From: Babylonia areolata
Lineage: Eukaryota; Mollusca; Gastropoda; Neogastropoda; Buccinidae
DNA: 64,000 bases
NCBI RefSeq assembly: GCF_041734735.1
Contig: NC_134894.1
Location: forward strand, 57,275,405 to 57,339,404
Direction of reading: 5' to 3'
This document shows, piece by piece, positions 24,752 through 36,900 of the stretch (position 1 is its first letter; each line of letters starts with the position of its first letter). The position numbers were made by a program, and so were the translations under genes. The notes beneath the pieces were generated by a model, which was not told where the DNA came from, did no database searches, and saw only the letters and a list, made by a program, of their open reading frames with translations.

Positions 24752-26345
24752 CATGTGATGTGTGGGAGACAGACAGGTCACAGTCAGCGAACAGACAAGG
24801 AATGTGTGTGGGATACAGACAGTGAACAGACAAGGCATATGTGTGGGATACAGACAGTGAATAGACAAGGCATATGTGTGGGATACAGACAGTGAATAGA
24901 CAAGGTGTGCGAGGGATACAGACAGTGAACAGACAAGCCATGTGCGTGGGATACAGACAAGTCAGTCAGTGAACAGACAAGGTATTTGTCTGGGATACAG
25001 ACAATTCCCAGTCACTGAACATACAGGGCATGCATGTGGGATACAGACAACTGTCAGTCAGTGAACAGACAAGGCATGTGTGGGGGATACAGAGTCAGTG
25101 AACAGAAAAGACAAGGTGTGTGTGGATAGACTAGTCACAATCAGTGAACAGACAAGGCGTGTGTGTGTGAATACAGAGTCAGTGAACAGACAAGGTGTGC
25201 GTGGGATACAGACAAGTCACAGTCAGTGAACAGACAAGGCGTGTGTGTGTGTGAATACAGAGTCAGTGAACAGACAAGGTGTGCGTGGGATACAGACTAG
25301 TCACAGTCAGTGAACAGACAAGGCGTGTGTGTGTGAATACAGAGTCAGTGAACAGACAAGGTGTGCGTGGGATACAGACTAGTCACAGTCAGTGAACAGA
25401 CAAGGCGTGTGTGTGTGTGTGAATACAGTCAGTGAACAGACAAGGTGTGCGTGGGATACAGACAAGTCAGTGAACAGACAAGGCATGTGTGTGTGTGAAT
25501 ACAGAGTCAGTGAACAGACAAGGCGTGTGTGTGTGAATACAGAGTCAGTGAACAGACAAGGTGTGCGTGGGATACAGACTAGTCACAGTCAGTGAACAGA
25601 CAAGGCGTGTGTGTGTGAATACAGAGTCAGTGAACAGACAAGGCGTGTGTGTGTGGATACAGAGTCAGTGAACAGACAAGGTGTGCGTGGGATACAGACT
25701 AGTCACAGTCAGTGAACAGACAAGGCGTGTGTGTGTGAATACAGAGTCAGTGAACAGACAAGGCGTGTGTGTGTGGATACAGAGTCAGTGAACAGACAAG
25801 GTGTGCGTGGGATACAGACTAGTCACAGTCAGTGAACAGACAAGGCGTGTGTGTGTGTGAATACAGTCAGTGAACAGACAAGGTGTGCGTGGGATACAGA
25901 CAAGTCAGTGAACAGACAAGGCGTGTGTGTGTGTGAATACAGAGTCAGTGAACAGACAAGGCGTGTGTGTGAGATACAAAGTCACAGACAGTGAACAGAC
26001 AAGGCGTGTGTGTGTGTGAATACACAGTCAGTGAACAGACAAGGTGTGCGTGGGATACAGACTAGTCACAGTCAGTGAACAGACAAGGCGTGGGTGTGTG
26101 TGAATACAGAGTCAGTGAACAGACAAGGTGTGCGTGGGATACAGACAAGTCAGTGAACAGACAAGGCATGTGTGTGTGTGAATACAGAGTCAGCGAACAG
26201 ACAAGGCGTGTGTGTGTGAATACAGAGTCAGTGAACAGACAAGGTGTGCGTGGGATACAGACTAGTCACAGTCAGTGAACAAAGCATTGAAGACAGACAA
26301 GTCAGTGTCAGAGAAAACCCAAGGTGACTGTGACAGAGTGACTGA
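24752..26345 (+). repeat. GTCAGTGAACAGACAAGG minisatellite
   Basis: Units of about 36 bases (GTCAGTGAACAGACAAGGCG plus a TG-rich spacer and GAATACAGA or GGGATACAGAC) combine into higher-order blocks of about 120 bases, with near-identical blocks at 25550-25850. It begins 73 bases past the SH2 stop codon on the gene strand. Confidence 0.92.
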
Positions 26346-26417
26346 GGACAGGTGTGTGTGTGTGTGCAGGTGTGTATACAGGTGTGTACACAGGTGTGTG
26401 TGTGGCTGGCCAGCAGC

Positions 26418-26537
26418 TCATCGTCGCCTGGGGGCGGGCACCGTCAGGTTGTGAGTGCCCTGCACCTGGCTGTCTGACTTCAGGTTAAGGGAGACCACCT
26501 TGAAGTGCTCAATCAGGTCGGGGATGCCATCAAAATG
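26418..26537 (-). CDS. last SH2 exon with stop codon
   Basis: This exon reads [15 protein letters not shown], then [18 protein letters not shown], ending PAPRRR and TGA at 26420-26418. [12 protein letters not shown] is the final helix of an SH2 domain, and the protein ends about 25 residues later, as in SLP-76/BLNK/CLNK where the SH2 domain is C-terminal. The acceptor is TTCTGAACAG. That splice junction is also the first unit of a minisatellite that extends upstream in the intron to about 27310. Confidence 0.88.
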   Translation of the reverse strand, partial: HFDGIPDLIEHFKVVSLNLKSDSQVQGTHNLTVPAPRRR

Positions 26538-29500
26538 CTGTTCAGAACAAAACGTTCATTCAGTTCTTTTCCATCGTTCAATTCTTTTCACGTCAAAAAT
26601 GCTGTTCAGAATAAAAACATCGTTCAATTCTTTTCACGTCAAAATGCTGTTCAGAATAAAAACTTTGTTGAATTCTTTTCAAGTCAAAAATGAAGTTCAG
26701 AATAAAATTTTCGTTCAATTCTTTTCAAGTCAAAATGCTGTTCAGAATAAAAACTTTGTTGAATTCTTTTCAAGTCAAAAATGAGGTTCAGAATAAAATC
26801 TTCGTTCAATTCTTTTCAAGTCAAAAATGAGGTTCAGAATAAAAACTTCGTTGAATTCTTTTCAAGTCAAAAATGAAGTTCAGAATAAAAACTTTGTTGA
26901 AATCTTTTCAAGTCAAAATAGCTGTTCAGAATAAAAACTTCATTGAATTCTTTTCAACTCAAAAATGAGGTTCAGAATAAAAACTTCGTTGAATTCTTTT
27001 CAAGTCAAAATGCTGTTCAGAATAAAAACTTCGTTGAATTCTTTTCACATCAAAATAGCTGTTCAGAATAAAACGTTCATCCAATCAATTCTTTTCAAGT
27101 CAAAAATGAGGTTCAGAATAAAATCTTCATTAAATTCTTTTCACATCAAAATAGCTGTTCAGAATAAAACGATCGTTCCATTCTTTCCACATCAAAATGC
27201 TGTTGAGAATTAAAAAAATGTTCATTCAATTCTTTTCACGTCAAAAATGTTGTTCAGAGTAAGACGTTTGTTCCATTCTTTTCACGTCAAAATTGCTGTT
27301 CAGAAGAACAAAATGTGACTATAATCCTTTTCAGTTATGGACAGTTTCCATGTTATGTAAACTATCCTGCTTAATCCACACTAACAGAAATGTATCATGT
27401 TCAGATAAAATATGAAGCAAACCTGTAAAATCAGCACAAACAGAAATATGCCACACATATGCAAATCTATTCAATTTGATACAAACTCACATCAATGCCT
27501 GACTACCAATCAAAGCTGAAATTATTTTGTTGTGTACGAAGATTGTAAAAAAAATAAAATAATTTTTTTTTAGTCAAAAAGAGTACTCACCGTTTCACCT
27601 TCTTTGTATTTTCCGGCAGCAAACTTGTTATTGACGACTTTCCGGATGGGAATGTTCCAGATGCGATTGCAATGCCATATCACCAGGGTGTAGGGCTGCT
27701 GAGGATCCCGCTCAGACTTCCGTATCAAGTACATCCCGTCCTGTCCACAGACAATGAGTCCCACTTGTCTCCTCTCCAACAGAGCACGCTTAACTCACTC
27801 AGTACTGCCAGTTAGCTCCTCTAACTTTCCCCACAGACGACTCATTTGTGTGGGTAAGAAATAAATAAAATCACCGAAAAAACAAATAGAATTTATGAAC
27901 TGAAAACTTCCAAACTGATCAGTAACATAACGAGTTAGTCGGGGACTGACGGGCGCAATATCCGAGTGGTTAAAGCGTTGGACTGTCAATCTGAGGGTCC
28001 CGGGTTCGAATCACGGTGATGGCGCCTGGTGGGTAAAGGGTGGAGATTTTTACGATCTCCCAGGTCAACATATGTGCAGACCTGCTAGTGCCTGAACCCC
28101 CTTCGTGTGTATATGCAAGCAGAAGATCAAATACGCACGTTAAAGATCCTGTAATCCATGTCAGCGTTCGGTGGGTTATGGAAACAAGAACATACCCAGC
28201 ATGCACACCCCTGAAAACGGAGTATGGCTGCCTACATGGCGGGGTAAAAACGGTCATACACGTAAAAGCCCACTCGTGTGCATACGAGTGAACGTGAGAG
28301 TTGCAGCCCACGAACGCAAGAAGAAGAAGAAGTTGGGGACAAAATATAAAACTTCCTCCCTTCTTCTGCTATCATACAGTGAGACGATGAAAGTATCCAT
28401 ATTCATTGTTCAAAATTTGCACAAACTGATGACTTGAAAACGAATCCAGGAAAGCACAAAGAGTTTGAAACAGATTAATTTCAGAACGTTATATAGCCAT
28501 GATAGGGCCCCTTCATCTAATTCTGTTGTCTGCCTTGTGACTTGAGACAAAACTGGGTCAGACGCCATTGTTGACATGCGCTGTTCACGTGAACCAGTCG
28601 CCACGAAAATAACTCTCCTGCTCGCGAGCACAGCAACACACACATCAGTCACTGGTCGCAGTGGTGAGTGGAAACATCAGTTAAGATATTCTTAGCTCAT
28701 TATGGAAAGTGGGTGTCACTCCAAAATTAAAAACTACCTAAGGCCCTGATCAGGGTCCTTCGTCTGAACGAATGACTCCTCTTGTTGTTGTATCAGAATA
28801 AGAGGTCAAAGTGCCAAGTTTAGAGAATACAAAAAATATAAATATAACAGTAAATGCAGTTTGCATATAATTAGGCTTCTTTTTTAAATTTTTTTGTGCC
28901 CATCCCAGACGTGCAATATTGTTTTAAACAAGATGACTGGAAAGAACTGAATTTTTCCTATTTTTATGCCAAATTTGGTGTCAACTGACAAAGTATTTGC
29001 AGAGAAAATGTCAATGTTAAAGTTTACCACGGACACACAGACATACAGACACACGGACACACACACACACACAGACAACCGAACACCGGGTTAAAACATA
29101 CTTTGTTTACACAAGTGAGTCAAAAACTACCTAAGGCCCGATCAGGGCCATTTGCCCAGAGTGAGTTAACTCATTCAGCCTTGCACACAAACACTGCTGT
29201 GGCGTCAAAATGTCTCTCATTAAAAGGAGGAATTTGTATTATACTCCATGTTTGGTGATACATATACTTACCATGTCAAACTGATGCAAACTAGGCCTAT
29301 ATGTTTGCTCTGCTTGGCCAAATTTTGCGCAGCTGACAGTGAAAAGACGACCTGTCTTGCCCGGTCCGCTCTTAACCAATCAAACACCTCTAAAAGCTAG
29401 AGATGCTGAACCATTCCTTTGGCCAAGGCTCTTGTCATTAAAACAGTTTTCACAATCCTACACATGCTTAACTCTCTCCATACGAACGGCGAAAGAGACG

Positions 29501-30054
29501 ACGTTAACAGCGTTTCACCCCAGTTACCATCATCAAAATATTGCAAGCGGAAGGCTCTTATACTGAACAGGTGAATGTTGACAAAGAATACCACAATCCT
29601 GACGACGGAAGCTAAAGGTTGGGTCATTCAGACACCCACAGGACATCCGAGGGGTCTGTGTAGAGGAGAAGAGAGGACTGGCTATACTGAGTGAGTTAAA
29701 GGTTGGTTTCCGACCAAGAACAGCGCAATATAAGTATCCATATCATTCATTCATCATAACACAGTTCTGTGAACATGTCTTGTCATTCAGAACTTGTTGT
29801 GATCAAAGAACAGCTCTGCAAAAGAATTTAAAAAAAAAAAAAAAATCACAGGATTTCTGTATCCTAACATCTCCACATCTGTGGGTCTGTGTACACATAT
29901 GTGTGTATACATATGTATGTGTACATAACTACATGCATGTATATGAATGTGTATTGTGTCTGCGTGTGTTTATGTAAGTTTGTGCCTGCCTATGTGTGCG
30001 TATGTGTTAGGATAGCTGTTAGATACACATGTATGTTAAAATGTATGTATGCAG

Positions 30055-30093
<39 letters not shown>

Positions 30094-33000
30094 TCCCATT
30101 TTGGTGTGTGTATGTAACATAGATATAATGTTTTATGTTAACAAAAGCGTTTTTGTAAAGCACCTGGAGCAGATTTCTGGATAGTGTGCTATATAAGTAT
30201 CCATTAGTATTATTATTATTACACTCCAGATGGTGCTATTATTACCAGTATTTTACAGTGCTGTACTGACCTTCTGCTCACGACTGAAGATGGTCTGGGC
30301 ATGGTCTCTGCTGATTTTGCCGTGATACCACTCGAAAGCACTCAGCTCATCCTGTCACAACCACAATGCATTGTTACTGATGACAAAACCGATTTGTCTC
30401 TCTCAATCAATACCTGGTTTTCATCCCATCCATACCAGACTTTACACATATAATAATAATAATAATAATAATGGTATTTATATAGCGCTGGATCTTGTGC
30501 AGAGACAAATCAAAGCGCTTTCGCACCAGTCATTCTAGAAACTAAAGACAAGGAAGGGCAGGCAAGGGAGGCTATTTTGGGAAGAGGTGGGTTTTAAGGC
30601 CAGACATGAAAGAGCTGAGTGTGGAGACTTGACAAAGCGAAAAAGGAAGTTCATTCCAATCGCAAGGTCCATATCTTACAGACTATAGTGCAACATCATT
30701 AACCCTGACTTTGACCCATGCACCCTATAATACGACGCATCTAACGTGCAGTTAAAATCTATCCAAAGGAAGTTGTGAACTGGATTCGTATCGTATCAAA
30801 GTTGAAGTTCAACCTCATCGGGCATAACTTTGCAAAGTTTGTCAGTAGGTTTTATCAGCCTGGCAACAAGTATCCCCAAAAAAACAGTCAAAAATGGATT
30901 CAGAAAGGCCAAGATCAACAGAACCAATAAGCCAGCAGATAATACAAACGAAGCGTGTTTCGTGTGTTTATCTGATATTCTCTCCCACTCACTCTTAATT
31001 GATTTTTTTTCCCGGTGCTTGCTTGTGTGGATATGTGCGTGTTTTTTTTGTTTTTTGTTGTTGTTTTTTTTGTTTTGTTTTTTGTTGTTGTTGTTTTTTT
31101 TTCGACTACGGGAATGCTAGTATAAATGTACAAACAACGTGAACAGAACTCTGGTTTTGATGATGATGATGTCGTAACCTTGTCATCAACCACTGCCGAA
31201 GACAAACACACGGTGACAAAACCATCGACCCATCGCTGCTAGATTTGTGCTCCGCGTCTGTCAGCGATTCTGAAGAATCAGAATCAGACTTTCAGCAGTG
31301 TCATGTGGATGTTAGTGTGTGTTAAGCTTGCATGCAGACCAACAGCCCAGTTATTGATGAAGTCAATGTAATCTCTCTAGATCTTGTCTCCAGGAACGAT
31401 TTTTTGTTGTTGTTGTTGTTGTTGACTGTTTGAATGCTGACCTTTTCCACTTCTATCTTTTTTGCTTTCATGCATATTATAATGTGCTGCGCCTTATGTA
31501 TTGTTAAAATAAGATTTTTCTTAATGCAGGAAGTGCATCTTACAATATAAAGTGCCTTGTAGACTGTAAAATATGTAAGTGCTTGAAAGCACAAATCATC
31601 TATGGTTAACTTCGTTTTACATTGTGACTTTTCTTCACAGGTGCCATCAGTACATGATATATACATAGAGAGAGAGATAGAGACAGAGAGAGACAGACAC
31701 AGAGAGAGAGAAAGACAGACAGACAGACAGACAGACAGAGAAAGACACCGACACAGAGAGAGAGAGAGAGAATTATCAATCAGAACCATTCCATTTATTC
31801 AGTCAGCACCAACCTTTAAGACAAAGCAGCCTTTGAAAATGAAGTGCACCTTGTGTTTAAGCCAAATGAAGAGACAACCACAACAGCTAACTGGAAGCCA
31901 CTCATCTTACTGTTGGCTCACAAGGTCTAGTTACCCACAGAAACAGATGATCCATCATCGACGGGTGCAATAGCCCAGTGGTTAAAGCGTTGGACTGTTA
32001 ATCTGAGGGTCCCGGGTTCAGATCACGGTGACGGCGCCTGGTGGGTAAAGGGTGGAGATCTTTACGATCTCCCAGGTCAACATATGTGCAGACCTGCTAG
32101 TGCCTGAACCCCCTTCGTGTGTATATGCAAGCAGAAGATCAAATACGCACGTTAAAGATCCTGTAATCCATGTCAGCGTTTGGTGGGTTATGGAAACAAG
32201 AACATACCCAGCATGCACACCCCCGAAAACGGAGTATGGCTGCCTACATGGCGGGGTAAAAACGGTCATACACGTAAAAGCCCACTCGTGTGCATACGAG
32301 TGAACGCAGAAGAAGAAGATCAATCATCTTACAAAATACTCACCTCAGGTGTAGCAGGAGCAGCTGCAGCGACTGGAGGAGGGGCAGGTGGAGTTGCCTG
32401 TTTATGATTGACTGGAACAAAGCAGAATAATATATTTGTATTTGTATTTGTATTTCTTTTTATCACAACAGATTTCTCTGTGCGAATTTCGGGCTGCTCT
32501 CCTCAGGGAGAGCGCGTCGCTACACTACACCGCCACCCATTTTTTCGTTGTTTTTTTTTCTGCGCACAGTTTTATTTGTTTTTCCTATCACAGTGGATTT
32601 TTCTACAGAATTTTGCCAGGAACAACCATTTTGTTGCCGTGGGTTCTTTTACATGCGCTAAGTGCATGCTGCACATGGGACCTCAGTTTATCGTCTCATC
32701 CAAATGACCACCACTCAAGGTCTACTGGAGGGGGAGAAAATATCGGCGGCTGAGCCGTGATTCGAACCAGCGCGCTCAGATTTTCTCGCTTCCTAGGCGG
32801 ACATGTTATCTCTAGGCCATCACTCCACTAAAAATATAAACCCATATTTGTATTTGTATTTATATCATTGCCCATCAGATATATATCTGAGTTGTGATGT
32901 GCGCTGCTTAAACAATCACTTGCCATAGATATTATGGTCACGTACATTATTTTCACACCTGTCTGCAACAATCACTTGCTATAAATATTACGGTCATGTA

Positions 33001-33886
33001 TGTTATTTTCACACCTGTATGCCTGCCTTTGTGCATGTTGAATCTAATTATCAGAAGAAAAATCAGCTATGTGGATGGACCAGTACAATTATTACTGAGA
33101 AAATGTCATTGTTTACCAAGCTTGAGGTATCCAAATTGCAGTTAATATCATTTTGTTTGTTTGTTTCCAAACATAATGATGATGGAGTCTCCCATCAGAC
33201 CGACGGATGAGTAGGCAGGCAGGCTTATCTGTCGGTGTGTGTCCTCATATGGGAGAAGAGGCCGATTCTGGATGCGCAGCACTTCCCACAGGTGTTGCAA
33301 ATGAAAACATCTCCAGAAGTTGAGCCCTGCTTCCTTCACTCACGCTTCTCCTTAATGGCCAGCATTCTCTTGTTTTCAAACGTCTTCATGCCACTAGAGC
33401 ACAGCATCCTCCAGCAAGAGTGGTCAAAGGCATCAGTTTCCCAGGAAGCAATGTCTATGTCTATGTCAATATAATATTATGCTAATAACAAACAAAGTGA
33501 TTTTTTTTTCTTCAGAAGAATCAAAACTGAATTGTTCCTAAACAGTGTGGGGCAAATATCAAGCTGTGCTTGTTTGGGTCAGTTTGCATACACGTCATGG
33601 GGAAAATATTCACACACACACACACACAGAGGTCACCTGCTTCTCACTCACATTTGTAACACAATCGAAAAAGACACAAACAAAACGACACAACTGGAAA
33701 AAAAAGAAGAAGAAAAAAAAAGGGTAATTCTTTTGCTCCTTTTGGCATATGGAAACACTCAACAGCAACACACACACATTGAATCACAACTTCAGTCCAA
33801 CAAAATCTAACAAAACACCCATAAAAAAACCACACTAAAATTAAACAAACTTTTAATTTTGCATCAGTATGACATGGTACAGTATA

Positions 33887-33929
<43 letters not shown>

Positions 33930-36900
33930 TTACAACCACACATCAGAATGACAGAAAGCTTTATTTATTTATTTATTTGATTTATTTATTTATTTATTTT
34001 ATTTTCATTAATTTTTTTAATTATATTATTATTATTTAGTTATTTATTTATTTAGTTATTTCGTTATTTAATTCATTTTATTTTATTTTATTTTATTTTT
34101 CTCAAGGCCTGACAAAGCGCGGTGGGTTACGCTGCTGGTCAGGCATCTGCCTGGCAGATGGGGTGCAGCGTATATGGATTTGTCCGAATGCCGTGACGCC
34201 TCCTTGAGCTACTGAAACTGAAACTGAAAGCTCGCGTCGTCAGAGGCGCTATATACTCACAGACCCAGCCTCCCTGCTGTGGGGGTTTCTCAGTGGAGGC
34301 CTTCTTCACAGGTTTGGGGGGAAGCGGAACCTCTCTGCTGTGACCTGCACCAGACATGACGACAAAGAGAACACTGTTACTGCATTTTATTTTGTCCTTG
34401 TGTCTGGTACTGTACTGAGTCTGTGCTGTACTGTACTGTACTGAAAAAAAAAAAAAAAATTGCATTGTGCTGTGCTGTGCTGAGCTGTGCTATGAAAAAA
34501 AATCTGTGTTGTGCTTTGCTGTGCTGTGCTGTACTAAGCTGTGCTATGGAAAAAAATCTGTGTTGTGCTTTGCTGTGCAGTGCTGTACTGAGCTGTGTTG
34601 TGAACAAAAAAAAATCTGTGTTGTGCTTTGCTGTGCTGTGCTGTACTGAGCTGTGTTGTGAAAAAAAAAAAAATCTGTGTTGTGCTTTGCTGTGCAGTGC
34701 TGTACTGAGCTGTGTTGTGAACAAAAAAAATCTGTGTTGTGCTTTGCTGTGCTGTGCTGTACTGAGCTGTGTTGTGAAAAAAAAAAAAAAATCTGTGTTG
34801 TGCTTTGCTGTGCTATACTGTACTGAGCTGTGTGCTATGAAAAAAAATCTGCTTTGTGCTTTGCTGTGCTGACTGTACTGAGCTGTGCTATGAAAAAAAA
34901 TCTGTGTTGTGCTTTGCTGTGCTGACTGTACTGAGCTGTGCTATGAAAAAAAAATCTGTGTTGTGCTTTGCTGTGCTGACTGTACTGAGCTGTGCTATGA
35001 AAAAAAATCTGTGTTGTGCTTTGCTGTGCTGACTGTACTGAGCTGTGCTATGAAAAAAAATCTGTGTTGTGCTTTGCTGTGCTGTGCTGTACTGAGCTGT
35101 GCTATGAAAAAAAATCTGTGTTGTGCTGTGCTGTGAAAAAAATCTGTGGTGTGCTGTTGCTGTGCTGTGTTGTACTGTGCTGTGAAAAAAAATCTGCACT
35201 GTGCTGTGCTGTGAAAAAAATTTGTGCTGTACTGAGCTGTGCTGTGAAAAAAAAAATCTGTTGTGCTGTGCTGTGCTGTACTGAGCTATGCTGTGAACAC
35301 ATGCTGTGCTGTGCTGTGCTTTGTTGTGCTGTATCTTGCTGTGTTGTTCTGTGCTGTACTGTGGTGTATAATACTGCGCTGTGTTGTGCTGTGTTCTGCT
35401 GTGCTGTACTGAGCTGTGCTGTGGAAAAAAAATCTGTGTTGTGCTGTGTTGTACTGCACTGAGCTGTGCTGTGAAAAAAAAATCTGTGTTGTGCTGTGCT
35501 CTGCTGTACATAACTGAGCTGTGCTGTGAAAACATGCTGTGCTGCGCTGTGCTGTGCTGTGTCTTGCGGTGTTGTTCTGTGCTGTACTGTGTTGTATAAT
35601 ACTGCGCTGTGTTGTGCTGCGTTTTGCTGTACCGTGCTGTGTTGTTCCATGTTGCGCTGTACTGTGCTGTGCTGTGTTGTACTGTACCGTGCTGTGCTGC
35701 ATTGTGCTGTGTTGTATTGTACCGTGCTGTGCTGTGTTGTATTGTACTGTGCTGTGCTGTGTTGTACTTGTACTGTGCTGTGCTGTGTTGTACTGTACCG
35801 TGCTGTGCTGCATTGTGCTGTGTTGTACTGTACTGTGCTGTGCTGTGTTGTGTTGTGTTGTACTGTGCTGTGTTGTACTGTACCGTGCTGTGCTGCACTG
35901 TGCTGTGTTGTACTGTACTGTGCTGTGCTGTGTTGTGTTGTACTGTGCTGTGTTGTGTTGTGTTGTACTGTACCGTGCTGTGCTGCACTGTGCTGTGTTG
36001 TACTGTACTGTGCTGTGCTGTGTTGTGTTGTGTTGTACTGTGCTGTGCTGTGTTTAGTTGTGTTGTACTGTGCTGTGCTGTGTTGTGTTGTACTGTACTG
36101 TGCTGTGTTGTACTGTACCGTGCTGTGCTGCATTGTGCTGTGTTGTATTGTACTGTGCTGTGTTGTACTGTGCTGTGCTGTGTTGTACTGTACCGTGCTG
36201 TGCTGCATTGTGCTGTGTTGTATTGTACCGTGCTGTGCTGTGTTGTATTGTACTGTGCTGTGCTGTGTTGTACTTGTACTGTGCTGTGCTGTGTTGTACT
36301 GTACCGTGCTGTGCTGCATTGTGCTGTGTTGTACTGTACTGTGCTGTGCTGTGTTGTGTTGTGTTGTACTGTGCTGTGTTGTACTGTACCGTGCTGTGCT
36401 GCACTGTGCTGTGTTGTACTGTACTGTGCTGTGCTGTGTTGTGTTGTGTTGTACTGTGCTGTGTTGTGTTGTGTTGTACTGTACCGTGCTGTGCTGCACT
36501 GTGCTGTGTTGTACTGTACTGTGCTGTGCTGTGTTGTGTTGTGTTGTACTGTGCTGTGCTGTGTTGTGTTGTGTTGTACTGTGCTGTGCTGTGTTGTGTT
36601 GTACTATACTGTGCTGTGTTGTACTGTACCGTGCTGTGCTGCATTGTGCTGTGTTGTATTGTACTGTGCTGTGTTGTACTGTGCTGTGCTGTGTTGTACT
36701 GTACCGTGCTGTGCTGCATTGTGCTGTGTTGTATTGTACTGTGCTGTGTTGTATTGTACTGTGCTGTGTTGTGTTGTACTGTGCTGTGCTGTGTTGTACT
36801 GTACCGTGCTGTGCTGCATTGTGCTGTGTTGTACTGTACCGTGCTGGGCTGTGTTGTACTGTACCGTGCTGTGCTGCATTGTGCTGTGTTGTACTGTGCT

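Larger units (their letters stand above)
22757..26417 (-). promoter_or_regulatory. probable 3' UTR / 3' flank with minisatellites and AATAAA hexamers
   Basis: Downstream of the TGA the sequence is a GT-rich stretch followed by two minisatellites. Reading on the gene strand, I see no AATAAA until the farther array. There the variant unit containing ATCTTTATTTGG on the plus strand supplies AATAAA at 23626-23631, 23518-23523, 23254-23259, 23116-23121 and 22904-22909. Whether cleavage occurs there is unknown. The transcript end could also be at an undetected non-canonical signal nearer the stop. Confidence 0.3.

Noticed and set aside
22757-27310. Regularly spaced repeats resembling a CRISPR array
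   Set aside because: Repeats are contiguous with no unique spacers, units vary in length and there are no cas genes. These are eukaryotic minisatellites.
27948-28040. tRNA gene candidates (box A and box B with GGTTCGAATC) here and at 31960, 37474, 47066, 47907, 54155, 62340
   Set aside because: Each is the head of a repeated SINE with a conserved non-tRNA body and target duplications, and the acceptor stems are not maintained.
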